From an uncultured Bacteroidota bacterium (lineage in GTDB: Bacteria > Bacteroidota > Bacteroidia > Flavobacteriales > Flavobacteriaceae), in contig CACIJH010000004.1 in NCBI GenBank assembly GCA_902586905.1, positions 27,488-91,487 of the forward strand: DNA of 64,000 bases, given 5' to 3'. Position 1 is the stretch's first letter; each line of letters starts with the position of its first letter. This document shows positions 17,564-28,923 of this stretch, in pieces. The notes under the pieces were generated by a model. It made no database searches. It was given only the letters and a program-made list of their open reading frames with translations, and was not told where the DNA came from. Position numbers and translations under genes: made by a program.

Positions 17564-18934
17564 ATGCAAAATGAAGGGAAAACCATAGTCGCTTCGGCTA
17601 CTGCACCAGGCACAAGTGCCATTGCCATTGTTCGTCTATCGGGTGATAAAGCCATCATCATCGCCGATCGTGTTTTTCGATCGGTGCATGGCAAAACCCT
17701 TGCAAAGCAAAAATCACACACCATTCATCTAGGTCATATTGTGCAAAACGATAGCACGCTTGATGAGGTACTTGTAAGTTTGTTCAAAGGGCCAAATTCA
17801 TACACTGGCGAAGATGTTGTAGAGATTTCATGCCATGGGTCTATCTATATTCAACAGCAACTGATCCAACTGCTGCAAAAGGAAGGAGCACAAATGGCAG
17901 CGCCTGGCGAATTTACCCTACGCGCTTTTATGAATGGGAAAATGGATCTAACCCAAGCAGAAGCAGTTGCAGACCTTATTGCCAGTGAAGGAGAAGCTGC
18001 ACATAGAGTGGCAATACAGCAACTTCGTGGGGGTATCAGCAATCAGTTGGAACAACTCAGACAACAACTGATCGACTTTGCTTCGTTGGTAGAACTTGAG
18101 CTTGATTTTAGCGAAGAGGATGTTGATTTTGCAGATCGAAATGCATTGGATAAACTATTACAAGAAGCCCAAGACACGATCAAATCACTTGTTGATTCAT
18201 TTGCTGTTGGGAATGCCATGAAACAAGGCGTTCCTGTTGCTATTGCAGGAAAGCCAAATGCTGGAAAATCGTCCTTACTCAACGCACTTGCCCAAGAGGA
18301 AAAAGCCATTGTTTCTGAAATTGCTGGTACCACACGAGACAGCATAGAAGATACTGTTACGATTGATGGGATTCAGTTTAGATTTATCGATACTGCTGGC
18401 CTTCGAGAGACTGAAGATACCATCGAAGCCATAGGCGTTGAAAAGGCTAAAACTAAAATTTCAGACGCGCAAGTCCTTCTCTATGTAGTGGATTCTGAAA
18501 CAATGACAACTGAAGATATCAAAACAGAAGTCAATGCACTACAGCATCAAAGCCCTTTGGTGTTGTTGAACAAGGCAGACCTTTACGATACAAACCAACT
18601 CAACAACCAAAGCAGAAAGTTGGGTGATATAGATTCAATTGTTATTTCAGCAGAAACAGGTGCAGGCTTGGACAAGTTGAAAAATCATCTGGTACAGCTT
18701 GTGAATCACACCAACTACGATACGATTGTGAGCAACAGCCGTCATCACAATGAACTTCAACAAACCCTCACAGCAATTTTGACTGTTCGAGAGGGCTTAT
18801 CAAGTGGTTTGAGTGGTGATTTGCTAGCAGTTGATTTGCGAACAGCACTGCATCATTTGGGTATGCTGACAGGATCGATTTCATCCGATGAACTTCTGGG
18901 AAATATATTTGCTAATTTTTGTATTGGGAAGTAA
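17564..18934 (+). CDS. mnmE: tRNA modification GTPase MnmE
   Basis: GKPNAGKSSLLNAL G1, DTAGLRET G3, C-terminal IFANFCIGK. Confidence 0.98.
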   Translation: MQNEGKTIVASATAPGTSAIAIVRLSGDKAIIIADRVFRSVHGKTLAKQKSHTIHLGHIVQNDSTLDEVLVSLFKGPNSYTGEDVVEISCHGSIYIQQQLIQLLQKEGAQMAAPGEFTLRAFMNGKMDLTQAEAVADLIASEGEAAHRVAIQQLRGGISNQLEQLRQQLIDFASLVELELDFSEEDVDFADRNALDKLLQEAQDTIKSLVDSFAVGNAMKQGVPVAIAGKPNAGKSSLLNALAQEEKAIVSEIAGTTRDSIEDTVTIDGIQFRFIDTAGLRETEDTIEAIGVEKAKTKISDAQVLLYVVDSETMTTEDIKTEVNALQHQSPLVLLNKADLYDTNQLNNQSRKLGDIDSIVISAETGAGLDKLKNHLVQLVNHTNYDTIVSNSRHHNELQQTLTAILTVREGLSSGLSGDLLAVDLRTALHHLGMLTGSISSDELLGNIFANFCIGK

Positions 18935-18943
18935 TTAAAAAAA

Positions 18944-19645
18944 TTACTGTTTTACCACACGTCTTGTCACCCATTCTTTATTGTCTGTGCGATACAGTCG
19001 AATGAGGTACATCCCATTGTTTACAGAACCTAAATCAACACTTGAAGTATTTGTCTTCATCAACTGTTTTCCAGTGAGGTCATACACATGAATTTTGGTG
19101 ATAATGTCTTGATTGGCTTGCACAACTCCCGAGGTGGGATTGGGATATACAAATATATCTTTGTCCTGCGCTCCTTCAATACTCAAGTTGGGGTTTGTTG
19201 ATCGTGTGTAAATGAAGCCCCCACCGTTTGACCTTCCAGACTGCCAGGAAGTGAAAGTTACGTCAATATGAATATCATCAGACTCAGTAGTTGTGCCTTT
19301 TGTCAATTTTAAAACAACTTGGGTGTTTAAAGGAGGTTTGTTTCCACCTGTCCCATAAAAATCCCGAAAATTATCAAATGATAAGTTCGTATCAGAAGTG
19401 CTTCCCAATGCCCAAAGTGTACCCACAGGGCTTGTTCCTTGGACATATGAGCTTTCTTGACTATAATTGATCAAAGCACCACCACTATTGGTGCGAGTCA
19501 ACCAAACATCATCAGTAATTCGATCTTGGTGTTGCGCACTCGTATAATCTGCATTGTTGGGCTTTGAAATGGTAATCGTTGCTCCATCCCAAACAGTTTG
19601 GGAAAAACACATTAAAGGTGTCAGTAAGAGTAAAATATATTTCAT
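18944..19645 (-). CDS. Secreted T9SS type A sorting domain-containing protein
   Basis: Probable start MKYILLLLTPLMCFSQ; C-terminal VYPNPTSGVVQ...HVYDLTGKQLMKTN...GMYLIRLYRTD. Confidence 0.85.
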   Translation of the reverse strand: MKYILLLLTPLMCFSQTVWDGATITISKPNNADYTSAQHQDRITDDVWLTRTNSGGALINYSQESSYVQGTSPVGTLWALGSTSDTNLSFDNFRDFYGTGGNKPPLNTQVVLKLTKGTTTESDDIHIDVTFTSWQSGRSNGGGFIYTRSTNPNLSIEGAQDKDIFVYPNPTSGVVQANQDIITKIHVYDLTGKQLMKTNTSSVDLGSVNNGMYLIRLYRTDNKEWVTRRVVKQ

Positions 19646-19731
19646 AACAGTAATTTTTCCTTCTAAAGATACAATTCTTACGCCAATTCCATTTTTTCCT
19701 CGATTAGAAACACCTATTTTTGAAAAAAAAA

Positions 19732-20472
19732 ATGCAATTTCTTCTGCTCTTTGCATTCTTCATATGTGGCATTGCGCATGCACAAACGATTTTAAATTCA
19801 GAATCGTTATTGAATCACTCCACTACTAAACTCAACACACAAATCAATCTCTCTTTCGACTGGGAATCAGGCAACGAAAATACGTTTGCTTCTTTTAATC
19901 AAATATTAATCGGAACGAAACAAGGACGTCAACTTTGGCGACTCATCGTGGGGCATGACTACGAGGATGATGAAGGGGAAATTGTTGCAAATGACTGGAG
20001 TGCACAGCTTCGCCTAAACCATTTTGTCAGCGATAAAAACTCGATCTATGGTTTTATTCAGACGCAAAATATCAAGGTGTTACAGATGAACCATCGTCAA
20101 CTTGTTGGAGGTGGCTATCGTCATTCGCTGTTCAACAACGATCGCCAGTACATCGATCTTGCAGCTGGTTTGTTTTATGAAGATGAAGAATACCCTAATC
20201 TTCAAACACATAAATATCGATTCAATATCAATATGTTTTTGCGTGTAAAACTGCTTGTAAAACTGTATTTCAATTGTGTAACCTACTTCCAAGTCAACAC
20301 AAAAGATGCAAGCGATATTCGATTTTTTGTTGAGCCAAAAATCAATTTTGAACAAGAAAAATTTGCCTTATCCATTGGCGCACAAAACAGGTATAATTCA
20401 ACCCCATATTCACAAAATAAAAAGAACGATCTCTTGTCCCAAGTTGCACTGACAATCAAATTGTTTAAATAA
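19732..20472 (+). CDS. DUF481-like outer-membrane protein
   Basis: Signal peptide MQFLLLFAFFICGIAHA followed by alternating beta-strand pattern. Confidence 0.65.
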   Translation: MQFLLLFAFFICGIAHAQTILNSESLLNHSTTKLNTQINLSFDWESGNENTFASFNQILIGTKQGRQLWRLIVGHDYEDDEGEIVANDWSAQLRLNHFVSDKNSIYGFIQTQNIKVLQMNHRQLVGGGYRHSLFNNDRQYIDLAAGLFYEDEEYPNLQTHKYRFNINMFLRVKLLVKLYFNCVTYFQVNTKDASDIRFFVEPKINFEQEKFALSIGAQNRYNSTPYSQNKKNDLLSQVALTIKLFK

Positions 20473-20482
20473 TGCGATTGTA

Positions 20483-20722
20483 ATGAGGAAAATTTTATTA
20501 ATAATGACAATGAGTCTCTTTTTTGGCTGTAAAAGTGATGACAATTGTGGCGAGGTCATCGATAAAGTCATAAATAATGATCGCTTTTTACTCGTCATCC
20601 GATTTGATGATGGCGCGAGTACGAGCGAAAATGAATTTAGTGGGGAACTGGTCGACGATATCGAAGTCAGCGAGCAAACCTTTTCGAGCTTCGATGAAGG
20701 AGACAACTATTGCATCAAATAG
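20483..20722 (+). CDS. Small putative lipoprotein
   Basis: Lipobox-like MRKILLIMTMSLFFGC|KSDD. Confidence 0.55.
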   Translation: MRKILLIMTMSLFFGCKSDDNCGEVIDKVINNDRFLLVIRFDDGASTSENEFSGELVDDIEVSEQTFSSFDEGDNYCIK

Positions 20723-21100
20723 CTAGTGTTTGGTCATTTGACCAGGTTTGGGTTCTTGTCCTTTCCGAACATACTGACAACAAGCAGGCAACTGATCATA
20801 TATTTCTTTAGATGCGTTGTGGTGTTCAGTGTCATGCCCTGCAGCAGCGATTTGCTTTTCGATTGTACCTATGTCTGTTTTTAATCCATTGTAAATCAAA
20901 CGAAGTTGTCCAGAGGAATTATCCCAAGAGGCATATTTGACACCTTTCACTGAAAAAGCAGCTTTCTCAATTCGCTTTTTGCACATGTCACAGTTGCCAA
21001 GAACTTCAATGCTATTCTTTTCGTTTTCTGATGGACTCTCTTGTGCAAAAGAAAGCAGAGAAAAGCTGATAAAAAATACAATAAATACTGCTTTCTTCAT
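20723..21100 (-). CDS. Secreted heavy-metal-associated (HMA) domain protein
   Basis: Signal peptide then VLGNCDMCKKRIEKAAFSVKGVKYASWD. Confidence 0.88.
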   Translation of the reverse strand: MKKAVFIVFFISFSLLSFAQESPSENEKNSIEVLGNCDMCKKRIEKAAFSVKGVKYASWDNSSGQLRLIYNGLKTDIGTIEKQIAAAGHDTEHHNASKEIYDQLPACCQYVRKGQEPKPGQMTKH

Positions 21101-21109
21101 GATTCAAAT

Positions 21110-23311
21110 TTATAAATTATATCGCAACCCAACATACATCATCCGTCCAAAAACAGGAGCGTACACCAAGCTCGAATCAAAAGACGAAGAAAAGGGCTGA
21201 TCAGCAGAAAAAATGGGTTGTGCTTGTTTGTAATTCGTGAGGTTTTCACCACCCATATAGATTTCAAAATTAGGCTTTGGGATATAGGTAATTTGTGCAT
21301 TCATCAATCCAAAAGCATTACTCTCAAAGCCACTCGGATGTTGGATGGTTGCAGGGATGCGCTGTGGACCTGTATAGTGATAGGTAGCATCTGCTCTCCA
21401 CTGATCCCCTACATACCCAAGATTTAAAAAATATCGTTGTTTTGGCTGTAAAGGCTTTTGCTTTTTAGCAGCGACATAATCGACCTGAACATCATAAAAT
21501 TTATAGGAAAAACGAGCATCTATCAGTCTAAACAAACGTGCGTCCAACCCAAGCTGTAAGCTGTTTGCATAGCTATCACCATCAAGGTTATAAAATGATA
21601 CTTGTCCTTGTGTTTCCCAATCCACAACCACCTGGTTGACAAATGATGTTCGAAATATATCTAGATTGACATTCAACGGAATCGTGCCGATTTGAAAACC
21701 TTTCAAATAACTGACTCCATAGTTCCATGCACGCTCTGGTAATAATCCATAATGATGGCTTTGAAGTTCAGGGATCAATATCGTTCTGCCAGAGCCAAAT
21801 AATTTTTGATTTTCAGCAAATACAGTCGCTACTCTACGTCCACTACCCATCAAAAATCGTAAACTAGAGGTATCTGTAAACGCATAACGCAAATGCGCTC
21901 GAGGGGTAACGAAACTGCCAATATGATTGTGATGATCAAAGCGAAGACCCAACACAATTCGAAGTCGCTCGAGGCTGTCATAACTGTACTCAAAAAAAGC
22001 ACCCACAGAACGATCAATTCTGTTGGTTGATTGCACTTCTACTGTTTCATCATACTGGTCATATGCGAACTGTAGTCCTGTCTTAAATTTATGAAGGGTG
22101 TTGCTCAGAATGGAGTTAAATATCACATTTGAAAACATACTCTTATGGCGAATATCGTATGCTCGCAAACCATAATATGACTGCTGATCGTGGTCGCTGT
22201 AAGCCAACTGAAAACCAAAGCTTTGATAGGGTAATTCAGGGAAAACATAGCCAAGTTTGAGCGAAGTTTCATAGCGTTTTGTCAGCATCTCACTCCCCCA
22301 CACTGCTGCTGTGTTTTTATGCGTTTTTGGAATAAAGTTTGTTTGCCCAAAAAGCTTATTGTCATGAAGCATTCTGACATTAAAGAAGGACACCCAACCC
22401 TTTTCTGCATCTAGGTATTGAAAGCGAGTGAGGATATTCACTTGATCGGAAAGAGGCATATCCAAAAACTGATCATCATTTTTATCTACCCTTTCTGTGC
22501 GTTCGTTATAATGCACAAATAAATTTGCAGACCAATTGTTCGACAAATTCGCTTTCGTATGAACATTCAACTCATTTCGCCCCTCAAAAGAACGAAATAG
22601 ATTGAGGAACAATCGCGCGCTTGTCAAGGGTTTTTTTAGTTCAAAATTGATTTGACCAGTCATGCTTTCATAGCCATTTATCACACTTCCAGCGCCTTTG
22701 GTGATTTGTAGGCTTTCGATCCATGTGCCAGGGATAAAGCTCAAACCATACACCTGCGATACTCCTCTGATCGTAGGTATGTTTTCTTCTGTAAAGAGTA
22801 AGTATGGACTGGGTAAACCCATCATTTTCACTTGCTTAACACCTGTGAGTGCATTGTCAAAATTGACATCAATAGCTGGGTTGGTTTCAAAGCTTTCAGA
22901 AAGGTTGCAACAGGCAGCTTTTAGGAGTTCCTCGCTACTGACATTCAAAACGCTTTGTGCAGACAGAAAAGACAATTGGCTAGTCTTTTTTCGTTCAGAA
23001 ACAACGACTTCGTCTAGGTTTGCGCCATCTTTTCGCTTTAAAATATGGATGATTGTTTTTGAATTTTGAATGCTAAGGGTATCTGAAGTAAAACCCACGA
23101 AAGAGATTACCAATTGAGAATCGGAAGCCTGTTTTTGCATCGAAAATTTGCCATCGATATCAGTGACAGTTCCTTTATTTGTTGCAAGCCAATACACATT
23201 CGCTCCTGGCAATGGGTTGCTTTCATCATTCCCAAAAACAGTACCTGAGAAAACGTCTTGCGCTTGCACAAAACAGAAACAAAAGAAGAAAATTAAGAAC
23301 CTAGATAACAC
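21110..23311 (-). CDS. TonB-dependent outer-membrane receptor, putative metal uptake
   Basis: CarboxypepD_reg-like N-terminus (VFGNDESNPLPGANVYW), plug domain and C-terminal barrel; adjacent to HMA gene. Confidence 0.9.
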   Translation of the reverse strand: MLSRFLIFFFCFCFVQAQDVFSGTVFGNDESNPLPGANVYWLATNKGTVTDIDGKFSMQKQASDSQLVISFVGFTSDTLSIQNSKTIIHILKRKDGANLDEVVVSERKKTSQLSFLSAQSVLNVSSEELLKAACCNLSESFETNPAIDVNFDNALTGVKQVKMMGLPSPYLLFTEENIPTIRGVSQVYGLSFIPGTWIESLQITKGAGSVINGYESMTGQINFELKKPLTSARLFLNLFRSFEGRNELNVHTKANLSNNWSANLFVHYNERTERVDKNDDQFLDMPLSDQVNILTRFQYLDAEKGWVSFFNVRMLHDNKLFGQTNFIPKTHKNTAAVWGSEMLTKRYETSLKLGYVFPELPYQSFGFQLAYSDHDQQSYYGLRAYDIRHKSMFSNVIFNSILSNTLHKFKTGLQFAYDQYDETVEVQSTNRIDRSVGAFFEYSYDSLERLRIVLGLRFDHHNHIGSFVTPRAHLRYAFTDTSSLRFLMGSGRRVATVFAENQKLFGSGRTILIPELQSHHYGLLPERAWNYGVSYLKGFQIGTIPLNVNLDIFRTSFVNQVVVDWETQGQVSFYNLDGDSYANSLQLGLDARLFRLIDARFSYKFYDVQVDYVAAKKQKPLQPKQRYFLNLGYVGDQWRADATYHYTGPQRIPATIQHPSGFESNAFGLMNAQITYIPKPNFEIYMGGENLTNYKQAQPIFSADQPFSSSFDSSLVYAPVFGRMMYVGLRYNL

Positions 23312-23360
23312 AGTTGCAAGTTACTAAAATCATGTTACATAAAAAAGGTTACCTTAGTCA

Positions 23361-23549
23361 ATGAAAATGAGTAAAAAGAAAAAAATAAACAGCGATCCAC
23401 CCATTGATTTGGTTGCTGACTTTTACAGTCAAAAAAAGTTGAATGTTGATGAAATTGTAAGAGTCAAAAAAGAAAGCATACAAGCTGTTGTCAGCTACAG
23501 TCTTGCGCCCTACACAGAAGTTTATGTGATTGGTAATCCTACTGATTAA
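23361..23549 (+). CDS. Small hypothetical protein
   Basis: 62-aa ORF in an otherwise empty intergenic region, co-directional with parE. Confidence 0.4.
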   Translation: MKMSKKKKINSDPPIDLVADFYSQKKLNVDEIVRVKKESIQAVVSYSLAPYTEVYVIGNPTD

Positions 23550-23661
23550 ACTTTAACATTTTTTGAAAGAATGTATTTTCAACAAAAGCCGTTTTTATAT
23601 TGTTAATTTCTTTCACTGTTCTTGAACCTATATTTTGAGATGAAGTTTTAAATTAGCAGCC

Positions 23662-25515
23662 ATGCCACAAACCACCCAATATACAGAAGATAATATCCGA
23701 TCGCTCGATTGGAAAGAGCACATTCGCATGCGCCCTGGTATGTATATTGGCAAACTCGGCGATGGGTCTTCTGCTGATGATGGGATTTATATTTTACTCA
23801 AAGAGGTGCTCGACAACAGTATTGATGAGTTTGTCATGGGTGCTGGAAAAACCATAGAAATTTCTGTGAAAGAGGGGCAAGTCACTGTGCGTGACTATGG
23901 GCGTGGGATCCCTTTAGGAAAGGTGGTTGATGTCGTGTCGCGTATGAACACTGGTGGTAAGTATGACACTCGCGCTTTTAAAAAATCAGTTGGTCTAAAT
24001 GGGGTTGGTACAAAAGCAGTCAATGCCCTTTCGACCTATTTTAAGGTCGAATCCATTCGTGATGATCAATCAAAGGTTGCTGTTTTTGAAAGGGGAGAGC
24101 TTATAGAAGACCCTGCACAAGAACCGAGTAGCAAGCGCAAAGGCACATCTGTTTCTTTTGTGCCAGACGAAAGCATTTTTAAACACTTTAAATATCGTCA
24201 CGAGTACATCGTTCGAATGCTCAAAAACTATGTGTATCTCAATCCAGGACTGACGATTGTCTTTAATAGCGAGAAATACAAGTCAGAGAATGGTTTAAAA
24301 GATTTGCTCGAAGACAACAACAATGCTGAGGATATGCTTTATCCCATCATCCATTTGCGTGGTAATGATATCGAGGTGGCTATCACACACAGCAAAACAC
24401 AATACAGCGAAGAATACCATTCCTTTGTCAATGGGCAACACACAACCCAAGGTGGTACCCATCAATCTGCTTTTAGAGAAGCCATCGTAAAGACTGTTCG
24501 AGAACACTATGGCAAAAATTTTGACGCATCAGATATTCGAAAATCTATCATATCAGCCATCAGTATAAAAGTGATGGAGCCAGTGTTTGAGTCCCAAACA
24601 AAAACCAAGCTGGGGTCAACAGATATGGGTGGCGATCTGCCAACTGTTCGCACATATATCAATGATTTTATTGGAACGAAACTCGATAATTATCTCCATA
24701 AAAACTCCACAACTACCGAGCAACTCCAACGTAAAATCTTACAAGCTGAAAAAGAAAGAAAAGAACTCTCTGGCATAAGAAAATTGGCACGTGAACGAGC
24801 CAAAAAAGCGAGTTTACACAACAAGAAATTACGTGATTGCCGCATCCATTTGGGTGATATGAAAAAAGAAAGGCGACTGGAGTCAACTCTTTTTATTACA
24901 GAGGGAGACTCTGCAAGTGGATCGATTACAAAATCGAGAGATGTCAACACCCAAGCAGTGTTTAGTTTGCGAGGTAAACCTTTGAATTCTTATGGCATGA
25001 GTAAAAAAATTGTTTATGAAAATGAAGAATTCAACTTGCTGCAAGCAGCACTGAATATCGAAGAGAGTTTGGAGGATTTGCGCTATAACAATATCGTCAT
25101 CGCTACAGATGCTGACGTGGATGGTATGCACATTCGTTTGTTGCTGATCACATTCTTTTTACAGTTCTTCCCAGAACTGATTAAAGAAGGACATCTGTAT
25201 ATTTTACAAACCCCACTTTTTAGGGTGAGGAACAAAAAAGAAACGATTTATTGTTACTCAGAGCAGGAACGAATCGATGCCATGAATAAGCTAGGACAGA
25301 AACCTGAAATCACAAGGTTTAAGGGCTTGGGCGAGATTTCACCTGACGAGTTCAAACACTTTATTGGGGATAATATTCGTTTGGACCCCATCATGCTAGA
25401 CCGAGCTGTTGGTATAGATGAAATGTTATCATTTTATATGGGTAAAAACACCCCAAAAAGGCAAGAGTTTATTATTGATAATCTAAAAGTCGAACTTGAT
25501 CAAGTAGAGGAGTAG
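23662..25515 (+). CDS. parE: DNA topoisomerase IV subunit B (type IIA)
   Basis: [53 protein letters not shown]. Confidence 0.95.
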   Translation: MPQTTQYTEDNIRSLDWKEHIRMRPGMYIGKLGDGSSADDGIYILLKEVLDNSIDEFVMGAGKTIEISVKEGQVTVRDYGRGIPLGKVVDVVSRMNTGGKYDTRAFKKSVGLNGVGTKAVNALSTYFKVESIRDDQSKVAVFERGELIEDPAQEPSSKRKGTSVSFVPDESIFKHFKYRHEYIVRMLKNYVYLNPGLTIVFNSEKYKSENGLKDLLEDNNNAEDMLYPIIHLRGNDIEVAITHSKTQYSEEYHSFVNGQHTTQGGTHQSAFREAIVKTVREHYGKNFDASDIRKSIISAISIKVMEPVFESQTKTKLGSTDMGGDLPTVRTYINDFIGTKLDNYLHKNSTTTEQLQRKILQAEKERKELSGIRKLARERAKKASLHNKKLRDCRIHLGDMKKERRLESTLFITEGDSASGSITKSRDVNTQAVFSLRGKPLNSYGMSKKIVYENEEFNLLQAALNIEESLEDLRYNNIVIATDADVDGMHIRLLLITFFLQFFPELIKEGHLYILQTPLFRVRNKKETIYCYSEQERIDAMNKLGQKPEITRFKGLGEISPDEFKHFIGDNIRLDPIMLDRAVGIDEMLSFYMGKNTPKRQEFIIDNLKVELDQVEE

Positions 25516-25516
25516 T

Positions 25517-28108
25517 ATGGACGAACACTTGGACGAACATTTCGACGAGTCACAAGACACCTTAGTCAAGGTAACTGGGATGTATAAGGATTGGTTTTTG
25601 GATTATGCCTCATACGTGATTTTGGAACGTGCTGTTCCTGCCATTGCCGATGGATTAAAACCAGTACAAAGGCGTATCCTTCACTCGATGCGTGAGTTAG
25701 ACGATGGTCGCTACAACAAAGTGGCAAACATTGTTGGACATACCATGCAATATCACCCACATGGTGATGCAAGTATATCTGATGCGATGGTACAAATCGG
25801 TCAAAAGGACTTGCTGATCGACACCCAAGGGAATTGGGGAAATATCCTCACTGGCGATAGTGCTGCTGCTTCGCGATATATCGAGGCTCGTCTCTCAAAG
25901 TTTGCGCTTGAGGTTGTCTATAGCCCTAAAGTAACCCAATGGCAACTGTCGTATGATGGGAGAAAAAAAGAACCAATTAACCTGCCAGTAAAATTTCCAC
26001 TATTGCTCGCACAAGGTGGTGAGGGGATTGCTGTTGGGTTGTCAACAAAGATCTTACCTCATAATTTTATTGAATTGATAGATGCATCGATCAAACACCT
26101 CAAGGGAAGACGATTTGAGTTATATCCTGATTTTCCAACAGGTGGTGTCATGGACATTGGTCAATACAACGATGGTCTGCGAGGGGGTAAAGCTCGTGTT
26201 CGCGCAAAGGTTTCTCAACTCGACAAAAACACTTTGGTCATACGAGAAATTCCATTTAGTACAACCACATCTTCTCTGATTGACTCCATTTTGAAGGCCA
26301 ATGACAAGGGTAAAATAAAAATCAAAAGGATTGAGGACAATACAGCTGCTGAAGTTGAGATTCTAATCCATCTACCTGCCAATATATCGCCTGATAAAAC
26401 CATTGATGCTCTCTTTGCATTTACTGCCTGTGAAACCTCTATTTCACCACTTGGCTGTATCATCGAGGACAACAAACCTCTTTTTATAGGGGTAAGTGAA
26501 ATGTTGCGTAGATCAACAGACAACACTGTTTCGATACTCGATCAGGAGTTGTTGGTAAAAAAGGCAGAATTGGAAGAGCAATGGCATTTTGCATCTCTTG
26601 AGCGCATTTTTATCGAAAATCGAATCTATCGTGACATCGAAGAACAAGAAACTTGGGAGGGTGTTATACAAGCCATTCACAAAGGATTAACACCTCATAT
26701 CGGTCATTTAAAACGAGAGGTAAACGACGACGACGTTGTTCGATTGACAGAAATACGAATCAAGCGGATTTCAAAATTTGATCTTGATAAAGCCCAACAA
26801 CGCATTGATGCTCTCGAGGCTGATTTGGCACAAGTGAAGCATGATCTCGCAAATTTGACAGATTTTGCAATCAGTTACTTCAAGCATCTAAAGCAAACCT
26901 ATGGGAAGGGTAGAGAGCGAAAAACAGAGATTCGTGTCTTCGACGATGTAGATGCCAAAAAAGTTGTCATTCGAAATACCAAGCTCTATGTGAATCGTGA
27001 AGAGGGATTTGTGGGTACATCGCTTCGCAGAGATGAATATGTCACCGACTGTGCTGATATCGATGATATTATTGTATTTACAGCCGATGGAAAAATGACA
27101 GTGACAAAGGTTGAGCCCAAAACATTTATTCGAAAGAATATCATACATGTGGCTGTTTTTAAGAAGAAAGACGATCGCACGATATACAATATGATCTACA
27201 GAGATGGACGAGGTGGAACGACCTATATGAAGCGATTCCCTGTGACAAGTGTGACTAGAGATAAGGAGTATGATTTAACCAATGGCAATGCTCAATCCAA
27301 AGTGTTTTACTTCTCAGCAAACCCAAATGGAGAAGCAGAAATCGTAACAGTTTTACTGCGCCAATCCAAGGGGATAAAAAAGCTTAAATGGGATGTTGAC
27401 TTTGCAAATTTGGATATCAAATCGAGGGGTGTTCGTGGGAATACAGTTACCAAATACACTGTCAATCGCATTGAGCTCAAGGAAGAAGGGGTTTCAACAC
27501 TCAAACCACGTGATATATGGTTTGACGAAACTGTAGGTCGCCTCAACGTCGATGGGCGAGGAGATTTGATTGGTGCTTTTCGTGGTGATGATCGCTTGTT
27601 GATCGCTACACAGTCAGGTGTGATCAAGACTGCAATTCCAGATCTAAACATGCACTTTCCAGAAGATATGCTTGTGTTGGAGAAATGGGAACCCAGCAAA
27701 CCAATATCTGTGATTTATTTTGACACAGCCAAAGAGCGTTATTTTGGAAAACGCTTTGTCACTGATGCTGCAGACAAAGAAGAAAAGTTTATAAAGGAAG
27801 GCAAACAAAGCCAACTTGAATTGATCAATACAGATCATCGTCCTGTGTTTGAAATTGAATTTGCCAAGCCAAGAGGAAAAGATCCAAAACCACCCCAACA
27901 GATTAGTTTTGAAGACTTTATCGCTGTTAAAGGGATCAAAGCAATTGGCAATCAAATCACATCACTAAAGGTCAAGCAGTTTAATGTTTTGGATCCTTTG
28001 CCCTACGAAAAAACAACAGAAGAAACGCCAGCCGACATCGAAGTAGAAGACCCTCAAACTGTTTCAAAAGAGAATGATGATGACGCTCAAATCACTTTGG
28101 ATCTCTAG
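25517..28108 (+). CDS. parC: DNA topoisomerase IV subunit A
   Basis: YASYVILERAVPAIADGLKPVQRRILHSM, HPHGDASISDAMV, SRYIEARLSK; 1 nt after parE. Confidence 0.95.
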   Translation: MDEHLDEHFDESQDTLVKVTGMYKDWFLDYASYVILERAVPAIADGLKPVQRRILHSMRELDDGRYNKVANIVGHTMQYHPHGDASISDAMVQIGQKDLLIDTQGNWGNILTGDSAAASRYIEARLSKFALEVVYSPKVTQWQLSYDGRKKEPINLPVKFPLLLAQGGEGIAVGLSTKILPHNFIELIDASIKHLKGRRFELYPDFPTGGVMDIGQYNDGLRGGKARVRAKVSQLDKNTLVIREIPFSTTTSSLIDSILKANDKGKIKIKRIEDNTAAEVEILIHLPANISPDKTIDALFAFTACETSISPLGCIIEDNKPLFIGVSEMLRRSTDNTVSILDQELLVKKAELEEQWHFASLERIFIENRIYRDIEEQETWEGVIQAIHKGLTPHIGHLKREVNDDDVVRLTEIRIKRISKFDLDKAQQRIDALEADLAQVKHDLANLTDFAISYFKHLKQTYGKGRERKTEIRVFDDVDAKKVVIRNTKLYVNREEGFVGTSLRRDEYVTDCADIDDIIVFTADGKMTVTKVEPKTFIRKNIIHVAVFKKKDDRTIYNMIYRDGRGGTTYMKRFPVTSVTRDKEYDLTNGNAQSKVFYFSANPNGEAEIVTVLLRQSKGIKKLKWDVDFANLDIKSRGVRGNTVTKYTVNRIELKEEGVSTLKPRDIWFDETVGRLNVDGRGDLIGAFRGDDRLLIATQSGVIKTAIPDLNMHFPEDMLVLEKWEPSKPISVIYFDTAKERYFGKRFVTDAADKEEKFIKEGKQSQLELINTDHRPVFEIEFAKPRGKDPKPPQQISFEDFIAVKGIKAIGNQITSLKVKQFNVLDPLPYEKTTEETPADIEVEDPQTVSKENDDDAQITLDL

Positions 28109-28111
28109 GGT

Positions 28112-28492
28112 TTACTCCTCAAGCCTCGTCACACGACCACGCTGAACATTGGATCGATCGCCAACCAAATTGTATTCGAAGATATAACCATCTTCAAAGG
28201 TGGATAAAATTTTCATCTGGACAGCCTTAGCTTCTTGAAAGGTGAGTGGGTTACGCTTGGTTACGATACACTCACAATCGCTCACCCAACGAATATTGGC
28301 AGTGTCGGGGGTTTCAAAGAAGTAATCAACCTCGATAGAATCGTTTCGTACAAATCGACTGGAAAGGGTATCGCCATCCACAACAGTGTAGAAACTGAAT
28401 GAACCAGTTTGGAAAGCTTTACAGTTTCGCTCGTTGGTGTAACAAGCTGTTAAGAGAATAAAGACTACAACAAAGGACGTTATGACTCGCAT
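28112..28492 (-). CDS. Small putative lipoprotein adjacent to parC
   Basis: Lipobox-like VVVFILLTAC; 126 aa. Confidence 0.6.
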   Translation of the reverse strand: MRVITSFVVVFILLTACYTNERNCKAFQTGSFSFYTVVDGDTLSSRFVRNDSIEVDYFFETPDTANIRWVSDCECIVTKRNPLTFQEAKAVQMKILSTFEDGYIFEYNLVGDRSNVQRGRVTRLEE

Positions 28493-28512
28493 AGCAAATT
28501 TTAGATGCGAAA

Positions 28513-28923
28513 TTAATCATTTTTGGAATTGTACTCTGTAAAACTTCCATCTTTTAGAAGTAAAATAACTTTAGCAATCTCACTCTCTGATTGCGAAACA
28601 CTTGGAGGTTTAGTTGGTTTTTCAGGTGTATCATATGATTCAGAAGTAAAATCAATATCCTCAACTTGATTTTCAGCAGTGTTATCTGCTGGTTGCTGAT
28701 ATGCCTTTGCAGCATCTGTTAGTTTACCAAAAAGAAGCCAATCGGTAGAGTAGAAGGGAAACGCACGAATGATTTTAAGGATAAACTCTAGGCTAGGCTT
28801 ATTACGCCCAGACAAAACATGTGAAATGGATGAGCGTTGAACACCTATGGTATCAGCAAATGCTGACGAACTCAACTGTTGCTCCTCCAAAATCTGACTG
28901 ATTCTTTTTACAATTTCTTCCAT
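28513..28923 (-). CDS. XRE-family helix-turn-helix regulator
   Basis: LSSSAFADTIGVQRSSISHVLSGRNKPSLEFILKII HTH. Confidence 0.88.
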   Translation of the reverse strand: MEEIVKRISQILEEQQLSSSAFADTIGVQRSSISHVLSGRNKPSLEFILKIIRAFPFYSTDWLLFGKLTDAAKAYQQPADNTAENQVEDIDFTSESYDTPEKPTKPPSVSQSESEIAKVILLLKDGSFTEYNSKND

